Shown here in pieces: positions 1 to 6,405 of a DNA stretch of 7,078 nucleotides. The position numbers and the translations under genes are program-made. Origin of the DNA: Paracoccaceae bacterium (GTDB lineage: Bacteria; Pseudomonadota; Alphaproteobacteria; Rhodobacterales; Rhodobacteraceae). Where the stretch lies: contig DOHJ01000249.1 of assembly GCA_003535335.1 (NCBI GenBank), positions 8,782 through 15,859 on the forward strand, in the 5' to 3' direction. The notes under the pieces are model-generated. The model was not told the DNA's origin. It saw only the letters and a program-made list of their open reading frames with translations, and searched no databases. Position 1 is the stretch's first letter. Each line of letters begins with the position of its first letter.

Positions 1-1
1 G

Positions 2-94
2 AAAGCCGGCTGGAATTCAGAAAGCAACCTAAGTATTGGATTTATTTTTAAAAACCGTGCAAATCGTAACATTATATTCAGCCCATTCGTGTGA
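2..94 (+). CDS. Possible C-terminal fragment of an upstream gene (partial at window edge)
   Basis: An open frame enters from the left edge and ends at TGA 92-94, about 30 codons. Its product alternates polar and hydrophobic residues (NLSIGFIF) and ends in IIFSPFV. This resembles the last strands of an outer-membrane beta-barrel, but I do not recognise a family. A second frame from the edge is also open, to TAA 49-51, so the choice of frame is uncertain. Only the sequence to the left of the window can decide whether this is coding. Confidence 0.25.
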   Translation, partial: KAGWNSESNLSIGFIFKNRANRNIIFSPFV

Positions 95-107
95 AAACTG
101 GCCGATG

Positions 108-120
108 CCCCTTGCAGGGG
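108..120. repeat. Short perfect inverted repeat in the clpP leader
   Basis: CCCCT and AGGGG flank a 3-base loop (TGC). No T-run follows, so it is not a convincing intrinsic terminator. It overlaps the candidate clpP -35 element at 112-117, so it could be an operator-like site or simply a GC-rich hairpin. Confidence 0.4.
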
Positions 121-140
121 GGCGAACGCACAACTAAGAC
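112..140 (+). promoter_or_regulatory. Candidate clpP promoter
   Basis: TTGCAG (112-117) and TAAGAC (135-140) are separated by 17 bases. The -35 is a fair match and the -10 a poor match to the housekeeping consensus. An almost identical arrangement lies before clpX (864-892), which raises interest. A heat-shock sigma factor is possible because clp genes are often under RpoH and CTTG is present at 111-114. Transcription from here would start near 147, after the upstream ATG at 144, and would leave a leader of about 45 bases before ATG 192. Confidence 0.3.
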
Positions 141-183
141 TCAATGAAGGACATTCGCGCTAATTTTGGCGAAAACAGCAGGC

Positions 184-187
184 AGGA
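184..187 (+). promoter_or_regulatory. Ribosome binding site supporting the clpP start at 192
   Basis: AGGA lies four bases upstream of ATG 192. The alternative in-frame ATG at 144 has no Shine-Dalgarno-like sequence in front of it. This favours the 192 start. Confidence 0.5.
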
Positions 188-191
188 TAAC

Positions 192-824
192 ATGAACGAT
201 CCAATTGAACAGTTTACAAACCAACTCGTGCCGATGGTGGTGGAACAGACCGCCCGTGGTGAACGCTCTTACGACATTTTTTCACGGCTATTGAAAGAAC
301 GCATTATTTTCGTAACAGGGCAGGTGCATGATGGCATGGCGTCGCTGATTGTGGCGCAATTGCTGCATCTTGAGGCGGAAAATCCGAAAAAAGAAATCTC
401 GATGTATATCAACAGCCCTGGCGGTGTGGTGACGGCCGGTTTGTCGATTTATGATACCATGCAATACGTTAGGCCGAAAATTTCGACCCTTGTGGTGGGT
501 CAGGCGGCCAGTATGGGCTCGGTTTTGTCGGCGGCAGGCACCAAAGGCATGCGGTTTGCCTTGCCAAATTCGCGCATTATGGTGCATCAGCCATCCGGCG
601 GTTTTCAGGGGCAGGCGACAGATATTATGATCCACGCCGCCGAAACCCAAAAAGTCAAAGACCAGCTGAACCAGATTTATGTGAAGCATACGGGGCAATC
701 GTTGAAGGTCGTGGAAAAAGCGCTGGAGCGTGATAACTTCATGTCGGCCCAAGAAGCGCTGGATTGGGGTCATATCGATGAAATCGTCGAAAATCGTGTG
801 GTGCCGGATGGTGACGATGGCTAA
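192..824 (+). CDS. clpP: ATP-dependent Clp protease proteolytic subunit ClpP
   Basis: ClpP is the serine peptidase of the cytoplasmic Clp protease. It forms a double heptameric ring that degrades proteins unfolded and fed in by ClpX or ClpA. From ATG 192 the product is 210 residues, the usual family length. The catalytic triad is visible: Ser107 in QAASMGS, His132 in MVHQP and Asp181 in ERDNFMS. The INSPGG segment that lines the active site is also present. An in-frame ATG at 144 would add 16 residues (226 in total), but it lacks a ribosome binding site, and relatives begin with a short M-x-DPIE-type N-terminus as at 192. The partner gene clpX starts 138 bp downstream, with a possible terminator and promoter between them. 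The long antisense open frame across this gene is a shadow. Function is certain; the start is fairly sure. Confidence 0.97.
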   Translation: MNDPIEQFTNQLVPMVVEQTARGERSYDIFSRLLKERIIFVTGQVHDGMASLIVAQLLHLEAENPKKEISMYINSPGGVVTAGLSIYDTMQYVRPKISTLVVGQAASMGSVLSAAGTKGMRFALPNSRIMVHQPSGGFQGQATDIMIHAAETQKVKDQLNQIYVKHTGQSLKVVEKALERDNFMSAQEALDWGHIDEIVENRVVPDGDDG

Positions 825-829
825 ATAAA

Positions 830-859
830 CGCCAGCCGGCGGATTGCGCTGGTGATTTT
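830..859 (+). terminator. Candidate terminator hairpin after clpP
   Basis: Six bases after the clpP stop codon, 830-836 pairs with 848-854 (seven pairs including one G-T), with an 11-base loop and TTTT at 856-859. The T-run is short and the loop long, so termination may be partial, allowing some read-through into clpX. Confidence 0.35.
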
Positions 860-863
860 GGCA

Positions 864-892
864 TTGAAGACAAAAACCGGCTGCCCTAAGCT
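864..892 (+). promoter_or_regulatory. Candidate clpX promoter
   Basis: TTGAAG (864-869) and TAAGCT (887-892) are 17 bases apart, just after the putative clpP terminator. The -35 is a fair match and the -10 a weak match to the housekeeping consensus. The layout mirrors the site before clpP, including the C that precedes TAAG. A loose inverted repeat (CTGCCC at 881-886, GGGCAG at 902-907) overlaps the -10 region. Transcription would start near 899, giving a leader of about 64 bases. Confidence 0.3.
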
Positions 893-962
893 AAAGGCGA
901 GGGGCAGTCTTCGCGATCAACGGATGGCGATGTAACAGATCTAGAGCCACAGAGGTACAGAT

Positions 963-2234
963 ATGGCGGATAATTCAGGCAGCGGCGACAGTAAAAACAC
1001 ATTATATTGCTCGTTCTGCGGCAAAAGTCAGCATGAGGTACGCAAGTTGATTGCGGGCCCAACCGTGTTCATCTGTGATGAATGTGTTGAGCTGTGTATG
1101 GACATTATTCGCGAGGAAACAAAATCCTCCAGCCTGAAAGCATCCGACGGGGTGCCGACACCGCAAGAGATTTGCGATGTGCTGGACGATTATGTGATTG
1201 GCCAGTTCCATGCCAAACGGGTTTTGTCAGTGGCGGTTCACAACCATTATAAACGGCTAAATCACAGCGGAAAATCTGACGAAATCGAGCTGTCAAAATC
1301 CAACATTATGCTGATCGGCCCCACCGGTTGCGGTAAAACCCTGTTGGCCCAGACCTTGGCGCGCATTCTTGATGTGCCGTTTACCATGGCCGATGCGACC
1401 ACATTGACCGAGGCCGGTTATGTTGGTGAAGACGTTGAAAATATTATCCTGAAATTGCTGCAAGCCAGTGATTATAATGTCGAGCGGGCCGAACGCGGCA
1501 TTGTTTACATTGACGAAGTCGACAAGATCACGCGCAAATCCGACAACCCGTCGATCACCCGTGATGTATCGGGCGAAGGCGTGCAACAGGCTTTGCTAAA
1601 AATCATGGAAGGCACGGTTGCATCTGTGCCGCCTCAAGGTGGCCGAAAACATCCGCAACAGGAATTTCTGCAGGTTGATACCACCAATATTCTGTTTGTT
1701 TGTGGCGGTGCATTTTCTGGCCTCGAAAAAATCATTTCGCAGCGCGGCACGGGATCTTCCATCGGCTTTGGGGCTGACGTGAAGGACGAAGAAGATCGTG
1801 GCGTGGGTGATTTGCTGACAGATCTCGAGCCTGAAGATTTGCTGAAATTTGGCCTGATCCCCGAATTTGTCGGGCGTTTGCCTGTGATCGCTACCCTGAC
1901 TGATCTGGATGAGGACGCGCTGGTTACAATTCTGACCCAACCCAAAAACGCACTGGTCAAGCAATACCAGCGCCTGTTTGAGCTGGAAGAGGCCAAACTG
2001 ACCTTTACCGAGGACGCGCTAACAGCCATCGCAAAGCGGGCAATCGAGCGCAAAACCGGTGCGCGGGGTTTGCGCTCGATCATGGAAGAAATCCTGCTGG
2101 ATACCATGTTCGATCTGCCGGGGCTGGAAAATGTTGACGAGGTGATGGTGAATGAAGAAGCTGTCGGCCCTGATGCAAACCCGCTGATTATTTATGTCGA
2201 TAGCGACAGCAAAGAAGAGGCAAGCGCCAGCTGA
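963..2234 (+). CDS. clpX: ATP-dependent Clp protease ATP-binding subunit ClpX
   Basis: ClpX is the hexameric AAA+ unfoldase that recognises tagged substrates and threads them into ClpP. The 423-residue product is full length. The N-terminal zinc-binding domain has Cys16, Cys19, Cys38 and Cys41. Walker A is GPTGCGKT (119-126), the GYVG pore loop is at 152-155, and Walker B is VYIDE (181-185). The IGF loop that docks on ClpP is at 267-269. The arginine finger is Arg305 in EFVGRLP, and sensor 2 lies in GARGLRS (366-372). All key residues are present. AGAGG at 951-955 sits seven bases before the ATG. The gene follows clpP, as is common in proteobacteria, and its stop is one base before the next start, so a Rid-family gene is probably in the same transcript. 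Confidence 0.98.
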   Translation: MADNSGSGDSKNTLYCSFCGKSQHEVRKLIAGPTVFICDECVELCMDIIREETKSSSLKASDGVPTPQEICDVLDDYVIGQFHAKRVLSVAVHNHYKRLNHSGKSDEIELSKSNIMLIGPTGCGKTLLAQTLARILDVPFTMADATTLTEAGYVGEDVENIILKLLQASDYNVERAERGIVYIDEVDKITRKSDNPSITRDVSGEGVQQALLKIMEGTVASVPPQGGRKHPQQEFLQVDTTNILFVCGGAFSGLEKIISQRGTGSSIGFGADVKDEEDRGVGDLLTDLEPEDLLKFGLIPEFVGRLPVIATLTDLDEDALVTILTQPKNALVKQYQRLFELEEAKLTFTEDALTAIAKRAIERKTGARGLRSIMEEILLDTMFDLPGLENVDEVMVNEEAVGPDANPLIIYVDSDSKEEASAS

Positions 2235-2235
2235 G

Positions 2236-2616
2236 ATGTCTATCACACGGATCAATTCAGGATCAGCTTACGAGCCAAAAATCGGCTATAGCCGTGCGGT
2301 TGTGGCCGATGGCTGGGTGATGGTTTCAGGCACTACCGGAAATGATCACGCCAGCATGACAACCCCCGAATGCATAACAGACCAATGCGCACTGGCACTG
2401 GGCCACATCGCCGATGCGCTTGAAAAGGCCGGGGCGACATTTGCCGATGTGGTGCGGGTAAATTACATCCTGCCGGACCGGAATGATTTTGAACCATGCT
2501 GGCCCCTGCTTCGCGCCGCCTTTGGTGAAAACCCACCTGCTGCGACGATGATCGAGGCGGGTTTGATTGATCCGGCAATGAAAATAGAGATGGAAGTCAC
2601 AGCCCGCTTGGCATAA
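2236..2616 (+). CDS. RidA/YjgF/YER057c/UK114 (Rid) family protein lacking the catalytic arginine
   Basis: The 126-residue product matches the single-domain trimeric Rid fold, seen in YSRAV, VSGTTG, the ALEKAGATFADVVRV helix-strand and KIEMEV near the C-terminus. Classical RidA hydrolyses reactive enamine/imine intermediates using an arginine (Arg105 of E. coli). Aligning on the C-terminal KIE-E motif places Ala103 (in PPAATM) at that position, so imine deaminase activity is unlikely and it probably belongs to one of the arginine-less Rid subgroups, whose roles are poorly known. The ATG at 2236 is one base after the clpX stop. A good Shine-Dalgarno is missing, suggesting translation by coupling with clpX. 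An in-frame ATG at 2194 inside clpX is possible but would add 14 residues not typical of the family. Confidence 0.9.
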   Translation: MSITRINSGSAYEPKIGYSRAVVADGWVMVSGTTGNDHASMTTPECITDQCALALGHIADALEKAGATFADVVRVNYILPDRNDFEPCWPLLRAAFGENPPAATMIEAGLIDPAMKIEMEVTARLA

Positions 2617-2704
2617 TGTCCGGGTGTGTTTTTCGCGCTCTGGACCTTGGGCCGTAAATCCTGCATATTTAGCGCAGTCGCTATAAAAGCAATTAAGGGG
2701 CGTT

Positions 2705-2817
2705 ATGTTGCGCTTTGTTTCGCAACGTCTAACCTGTTATTATGGCCAAACGCTTGGGGCCATGATTTTTACTTGGTGGCCTCTCTTCCAAAGAAACGGC
2801 GTGAATATGACGCCTGA
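2705..2817 (+). pseudogene. Probable remnant of the complex I accessory subunit NDUFA12 (internal deletion)
   Basis: AAGGGG at 2695-2700 precedes ATG 2705 by four bases, a good start site. The first 24 residues include LTCYYGQTLGAMIFTW, which resembles the conserved NDUFA12 N-terminus (typically W-x-G-x-T followed by FTWR). After that the frame loses similarity and runs out of frame into mlaD. In a second frame, just before TGA 2815-2817, lies KKRREYDA, resembling the family's C-terminal D/E-Y-D/E-A-W tail with the tryptophan codon changed to a stop. An intact gene is about 370 bp, so roughly 260 bp of the middle appear lost, with the join somewhere near 2777-2795. Relatives carry NDUFA12 at this place, before mlaD and DUF2155. 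The family match is from memory and short. Alternatives are an unrelated short leader ORF or an assembly error. Confidence 0.5.
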
Positions 2818-2832
2818 TAACCAGAGTGAATC

Positions 2833-3282
2833 ATGTCAGAATCAACCACAGAAGTATTGGTCGGCGGCGCAGTATTGGCCGTTGCGATCGGATTTTTAAT
2901 CTACGCGGGGCAGGCCACGGGATTTTCCCCGGCAAAAAGTAGCGATTACCCGCTGATTGCCAGCTTTCGGTCGGGCGAAGGCATTAGCGTGGGCACCGAT
3001 GTGCGGCTTGCCGGTGTTAAAATCGGCACCATCAGCCAAATGGCCTTGAATGCGCAAACCTATCGGGCCGATGTAACCCTGTCTATGAAACAGGGCATTT
3101 TGATCCCCGATGATAGCGCTGTTGTGGTGGCGTCCGAAGGTCTGCTGGGCGGCAATTTTGTTGAAATATACCCTGGCGCATCACTGGATAACTTTACATC
3201 AGGCGATGAGATTGAAGATACACAAGGGGCCGTTAGCCTTGTTTCATTGTTGATGAAATTTGTTTCGGGTAAAGATGAATGA
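2833..3282 (+). CDS. mlaD: Outer membrane lipid asymmetry maintenance protein MlaD (MCE domain)
   Basis: MlaD is the inner-membrane-anchored, periplasm-facing substrate-binding subunit of the Mla phospholipid transport system, which works with the MlaFEB transporter. The product is 149 residues. A single N-terminal membrane segment spans about residues 8-25. The MCE domain follows (about 38-115), with the signature V-R-L-A-GVKIG at 57-65 and GLLGGNFVEIYPG at 103-115. A short C-terminal tail (QGAVSLVSLLMKF) is typical of proteobacterial MlaD. No mlaE, mlaF, mlaC or mlaB is nearby, so the transporter is presumably encoded elsewhere. Its ribosome binding site is weak. It starts 15 bp after the broken NDUFA12 frame and shares an ATGA overlap with the DUF2155 gene downstream. 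Confidence 0.93.
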   Translation: MSESTTEVLVGGAVLAVAIGFLIYAGQATGFSPAKSSDYPLIASFRSGEGISVGTDVRLAGVKIGTISQMALNAQTYRADVTLSMKQGILIPDDSAVVVASEGLLGGNFVEIYPGASLDNFTSGDEIEDTQGAVSLVSLLMKFVSGKDE

Positions 3283-3635
3283 GACGTTTACTAATTGTTT
3301 TAGCGATGTTTATTGCTACGCCTGTGTCTGCTGCAGATATTGTAACTGCGTCTGGTGCAATATTGCGCGGGTTGGATAAGGTTGATGGAAACCTAACGGA
3401 CATTGAACTTGGCAATGGTCAAAGCTATGAGTTTGGCCGTTTGAAAATCACCTTGAATGAATGTCGATACCCCAGCGGAAATCCGTCTGGCAACGCTTAT
3501 GCAAATCTGACGATTCGCGAAAATGGTACGGATCAGCCGGTTTTTTCAGGCTGGATGATTGCCACAGCACCGGCCTTGAACGCGCTTGATTACGCCCGTT
3601 ATGATGTTTGGGTGTTGCGCTGCAAAACCAAATAG
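3279..3635 (+). CDS. DUF2155 domain-containing secreted protein
   Basis: The 118-residue product belongs to the alphaproteobacterial DUF2155 family, of unknown function. A signal peptide is clear: RR at 2-3, a hydrophobic core at 4-16 and a probable cut after VSA (18). The mature protein has the family stretches GAILRGLDKV (26-35), FGRLKITLNECRYP (52-65), PVFSGWMIA (87-95) and YDVWVLRC (108-115). Cys62 and Cys115 may form a periplasmic disulfide. The start overlaps the mlaD stop (ATGA, 3279-3282), indicating translational coupling. The last 37 bp overlap the end of aat on the other strand. A role with MlaD in the envelope is suggested only by gene order. Confidence 0.9.
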   Translation: MRRLLIVLAMFIATPVSAADIVTASGAILRGLDKVDGNLTDIELGNGQSYEFGRLKITLNECRYPSGNPSGNAYANLTIRENGTDQPVFSGWMIATAPALNALDYARYDVWVLRCKTK

Positions 3636-4240
3636 GGGCTGGGTGTTTGGCCTTGGTGCAAAAAATCTGCATCAAGCATTAGCGCATCTTGCAGCTGAAA
3701 ATGATAGTCAGCGCGCTTGATCTCGACAGCACCTAATGACGCCAGATGCGGCGTGATAAACTGGGTATCAAACAGGCGAAATCCGCCAATTCGCAACCGG
3801 TCCATCAGATAGGCAAGTGCGATTTTCGAGGCATCTTTTTGGCGCGAAAACATGCTTTCGCCAAAAAATGCACCACCAATTGTTAAGCCAAAAACACCAC
3901 CTACCAAAAGATTATTTTGCCACACCTCCAGGCAATGGGCATGCCCTTTATGATGCAGGTCCGCGTATAAGTCCAAAAGCGGGGCGTTTATCCAGGTTTC
4001 GGTTCGATCCGCGCAGCCAGCAACAACCTGCATGAATGATGTGTTCACTTTAATCTCAAAGGCATTCTTTCTAATTTTGCGCGCCAGTGATCGTGAAATA
4101 TGAAAGTTTTCCAGCTCAAATACGCCACGTAAAGCCGGATCCATCCAGAATAGTTCAGGATCATCCCGCGACTGGGCCATCGGGAACACACCGGCAGCAT
4201 AGGCCTGAAGCAAAATTTCGGCGGTGAGGCTTTCGGTCAT
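3599..4240 (-). CDS. aat: Leucyl/phenylalanyl-tRNA--protein transferase
   Basis: Aat transfers Leu or Phe from aminoacyl-tRNA to N-terminal Arg or Lys of proteins, making N-degrons for ClpS-ClpAP. The 213-residue product is near the usual length. Family motifs are in order: GVFPM (17-21), FWMDP (31-35), ETWIN (81-85), GHAHCLEVW (99-107), GGVFGL (114-119), FFGESMFSR (125-133) and LFDTQFITPHLASLGA (156-171). Glu128, Asp158 and Gln160 match the catalytic-site residues Glu156, Asp186 and Gln188 of the E. coli enzyme. Position 103 is Cys where many homologues have Ser. No clear ribosome binding site is seen before the ATG. The 3' end overlaps the DUF2155 gene by 37 bp, leaving no room for a terminator. 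The gene is divergent from the methyltransferase gene across 89 bp. Confidence 0.95.
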   Translation of the reverse strand: MTESLTAEILLQAYAAGVFPMAQSRDDPELFWMDPALRGVFELENFHISRSLARKIRKNAFEIKVNTSFMQVVAGCADRTETWINAPLLDLYADLHHKGHAHCLEVWQNNLLVGGVFGLTIGGAFFGESMFSRQKDASKIALAYLMDRLRIGGFRLFDTQFITPHLASLGAVEIKRADYHFQLQDALMLDADFLHQGQTPSPYLVLQRNTQTS

Positions 4241-4268
4241 ACAGTTTAGGTACTTGTTATGGTTGTGG

Positions 4269-4297
4269 TTGGCAGGTGAAACGTATTGGGCTATTGT
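4269..4297 (+). promoter_or_regulatory. Candidate promoter of the methyltransferase gene
   Basis: TTGGCA (4269-4274) and TATTGT (4292-4297) are 17 bases apart, matching the housekeeping consensus at five and four of six bases. The expected start near 4304 gives a short leader into the TTG start at 4330. It lies in the 89-bp divergent region shared with aat. Confidence 0.45.
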
Positions 4298-4312
4298 TGC
4301 GTTGTTTATAGA

Positions 4313-4320
4313 GGAAGGGA
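4313..4320 (+). promoter_or_regulatory. Ribosome binding site deciding the TTG start at 4330
   Basis: GGAAGGGA ends nine bases before TTG 4330. The first in-frame ATG (4357) has only T-rich sequence in front of it. The TTG is therefore the better start. Confidence 0.55.
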
Positions 4321-4329
4321 AGACAGGTT

Positions 4330-5037
4330 TTGGGCTTTTTTGATTTTTTATCCGGCATGGAATTATATGAAAATGATGAGGGATCCGTGGCGCGGATGAA
4401 TACGCGACACAAACACCTTATTCAACTGTTTGGTGAGGAAATTAAGGATGCCAAGGTCTTTGATATTGCATCCCATGATGGCCGCTGGGCCTATGCATTT
4501 GCCGGTGCGGGGGCCAAACAGGTGGTCGGGGTTGAAGCGCGCCAGCATCTGATTGATTTGTTCAAAAAATATCCAGACGCGAAATTGCGCAACAAAGTCG
4601 AATTGCGCTGCAATGATTTATTCAAAGAGCTGGAGGCCGAAGTCGAAAAAGGCGAGACCTATGACGTGGTCAGCGTTTTCGGCATTTTCTATCACATCAT
4701 GGACCACATGCGCCTGTTGAAACTGGTCAGGGCGTTAAAGCCAAAATTGATAATTGTGGATAGTGAATTTATGGTGCGCCCGGGGGCCATTATCAGGATG
4801 GTGCGCGAAAAAACCGATAAACGGCTAAATGCGGCTCCTCAGATCGAGGGGCAAGAGGTCGCCGCGGTGGGTTATCCCAGCTATAAAGCCATGGATATGA
4901 TGGCCGATGTTTTGGGCTATGATATCGAATGGGTGGACTGGGATTTACACCCTGCCGGTGATCGCGTCGGTGTACATGATTACTACCGCGACACTGGAAA
5001 ACGTCGCGGCACCTGTGCGCTTTGGCCTAAAAAATAG
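4330..5037 (+). CDS. Class I SAM-dependent methyltransferase, substrate unknown
   Basis: The 235-residue soluble product has a class I methyltransferase fold. Motif I is VFDIASHDGRWAY (43-55), with the acidic end of strand 2 in VVGVEAR (65-71). YDVVSVFGIFYHI (111-123) is the motif IV region, and ALKPKLIIVDSEF (135-147) follows as strand 5. The HDG form of motif I, in place of the usual GxG, also occurs in CmoB-like and sugar- or lipid-modifying methyltransferases, but the substrate cannot be told from sequence. Translation probably starts at TTG 4330; ATG 4357 would remove nine residues. The gene has its own candidate promoter. It lies opposite to both flanking genes, ending only 7 bp from the convergent accC stop, so it is probably monocistronic. 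It separates accC from aat, which are often adjacent in relatives. Confidence 0.85.
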   Translation: MGFFDFLSGMELYENDEGSVARMNTRHKHLIQLFGEEIKDAKVFDIASHDGRWAYAFAGAGAKQVVGVEARQHLIDLFKKYPDAKLRNKVELRCNDLFKELEAEVEKGETYDVVSVFGIFYHIMDHMRLLKLVRALKPKLIIVDSEFMVRPGAIIRMVREKTDKRLNAAPQIEGQEVAAVGYPSYKAMDMMADVLGYDIEWVDWDLHPAGDRVGVHDYYRDTGKRRGTCALWPKK

Positions 5038-5044
5038 GCGGCAA

Positions 5045-6391
5045 TCAAGCCAGATTTTCCTCAAGCCATTTTTCCAGCCAAAGGATGTTGTAATCCCCGC
5101 TCAAAATATCAGGCTCGTTTAGCAAGGCGTCAAACAGCGGCAGGGATGTATCAATCCCGTCGATAATCAGCTCGCCCAAAGCGCGCTGAAGACGTGCCAA
5201 TGCTTCGGGCCGATCGCGCCCATGCACGATTAATTTACCGATCAGGCTGTCGTAATATGGCGGGATTTTATAGCCGTCATAAAGCGCTGAATCCATCCGG
5301 ACACCCAAGCCGCCCGGGGCATGAAACTGGCTGATTGTGCCGGGGCAGGGGGTGAAATCCGGCAGTTTTTCCGCATTGATCCGCACTTCGATGGCATGAC
5401 CATTCACTTTCAGATTGTCTTGGGAAAATGACATCGGCAGACCTGCGGCCACACGAATTTGTTCGCGGACCAGATCAACGCCAAAAATAGCCTCCGTTAC
5501 GGGGTGCTCCACTTGCAAACGGGTGTTCATTTCGATGAAATAAAACTCGTCATTTTCAAATAAAAACTCGATCGTGCCCGCGCCGATATAATTGATGCCA
5601 GCCACAGCATCGGCACAAACCTTGCCGATTTTGGCGCGCGTTTCGGGGGTGATGCACGGCCCCGGGGCTTCCTCAAATACCTTTTGGTGGCGGCGTTGCA
5701 GGGAACAATCACGTTCGCCCAGATGCACAGCATTGCCTTTGCCGTCGCCAAACACCTGAATTTCGATGTGGCGCGGGTTTGTCAGATATTTTTCGATGTA
5801 AACTTCGTCATTGCCAAACCCGGACAGGGCTTCGGACCGGGCGGTGTGAAATGCGCTCTCCATGTCGGCCTCGGTCGGGGACAATTTCATGCCACGCCCC
5901 CCGCCACCGGCCGTGGCTTTAACAATCACGGGATACCCCAATTCCTTGCCGACTTTTTTGGCCGTTGCCACATCGGGCACCCCGCCAGCCGAGCCGGGAA
6001 CGCAAGGCACGCCTAATTTACTAATGGTGTCCTTGGCGGTGATTTTGTCGCCCATAATACGGATGTGCTCCGCGGCGGGGCCAATAAATGTCAGGCCGTG
6101 ATCCTCGATTATTTGCACAAAGGCCGCATTTTCAGACAGGAAACCGTAACCCGGGTGAATGGCCTGTGCGCCGGTCACTTCGCAGGCGGCAATAATTGAC
6201 GAAACACGCAAATAACTGTCAGCGCCAGCGGGTGGGCCGATGCAAATGGCTTCGTCTGCCATGCGCACATGCATGGCATCGGCGTCGGCCGTGGAATGAA
6301 CCGCAACAGATTTGATGCCCATCTCGCGACAGGCACGAACAACACGAAGAGCGATTTCGCCGCGATTGGCGATCAGAATTTTGTCGAACAT
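5045..6391 (-). CDS. accC: Acetyl-CoA carboxylase biotin carboxylase subunit
   Basis: AccC carboxylates the biotin on AccB using ATP and bicarbonate, the first half-reaction of malonyl-CoA synthesis for fatty acids. The 448-residue product matches the E. coli enzyme (449) almost position for position. It has the N-terminal [11 protein letters not shown] domain, then the ATP-grasp domain with Lys116, Lys158, the glycine-rich loop GGGGRGM (162-168), His208 and Lys237. Glu275, Glu287, Asn289, Arg291, Gln293 and Glu295 supply the metal, bicarbonate and base residues in [11 protein letters not shown]. Arg337 in RINAE completes the site. All key residues are present, so it should be active. It lies 12 bp after accB on the same strand, with a strong ribosome binding site overlapping the accB stop. 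Its stop is 7 bp from that of the convergent methyltransferase gene. Confidence 0.98.
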   Translation of the reverse strand: MFDKILIANRGEIALRVVRACREMGIKSVAVHSTADADAMHVRMADEAICIGPPAGADSYLRVSSIIAACEVTGAQAIHPGYGFLSENAAFVQIIEDHGLTFIGPAAEHIRIMGDKITAKDTISKLGVPCVPGSAGGVPDVATAKKVGKELGYPVIVKATAGGGGRGMKLSPTEADMESAFHTARSEALSGFGNDEVYIEKYLTNPRHIEIQVFGDGKGNAVHLGERDCSLQRRHQKVFEEAPGPCITPETRAKIGKVCADAVAGINYIGAGTIEFLFENDEFYFIEMNTRLQVEHPVTEAIFGVDLVREQIRVAAGLPMSFSQDNLKVNGHAIEVRINAEKLPDFTPCPGTISQFHAPGGLGVRMDSALYDGYKIPPYYDSLIGKLIVHGRDRPEALARLQRALGELIIDGIDTSLPLFDALLNEPDILSGDYNILWLEKWLEENLA

Positions 6392-6399
6392 GGCCGGGG

Positions 6400-6405
6400 C
6401 CTCCT
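6400..6405 (-). promoter_or_regulatory. Strong accC ribosome binding site overlapping the accB stop
   Basis: On the minus strand AGGAGG lies eight bases before the accC ATG and shares bases with the accB TAG stop (6404-6406). This suggests tight translational coupling, keeping carrier and carboxylase synthesis matched. Confidence 0.8.

Noticed and set aside
288..773. 161-codon open frame on the minus strand inside clpP
   Set aside because: It lies entirely antisense to a clear clpP, its product resembles no family I know, and it has no ribosome binding site; it is a codon-bias shadow.
881..907. CTGCCC/GGGCAG inverted repeat before clpX as a terminator or riboswitch
   Set aside because: The loop is 15 bases, no T-run follows and no riboswitch-like conserved structure is visible; kept only as a note on the promoter.
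1596..2107. Two long minus-strand open frames (122 and 157 codons) inside clpX
   Set aside because: Both are antisense to well-conserved ClpX coding sequence and have low-complexity or unlikely products.
2626..2817. 63-codon plus-strand frame ending in REYDA as an intact small gene
   Set aside because: It has no ribosome binding site, and its product before the last few residues resembles nothing. Only the tail is meaningful, as part of the NDUFA12 remnant.
2705..2899. 64-codon frame from ATG 2705 as an intact novel small protein
   Set aside because: It runs out of frame through the start of mlaD, and only its first 24 residues resemble a known family, so a broken gene is the better explanation.
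3817..4035. 72-codon plus-strand frame opposite aat
   Set aside because: It is antisense to conserved Aat motifs and has no supporting start signal or similarity.
4907..5122. 71-codon plus-strand frame crossing the methyltransferase and accC ends
   Set aside because: It covers the ends of two convergent real genes in a third frame and has no independent evidence.
5684..6101. Plus-strand open frames (110 and 79 codons) opposite accC
   Set aside because: They overlap essential conserved accC on the other strand and look like reversed-strand translations rich in Pro, Ala and His.
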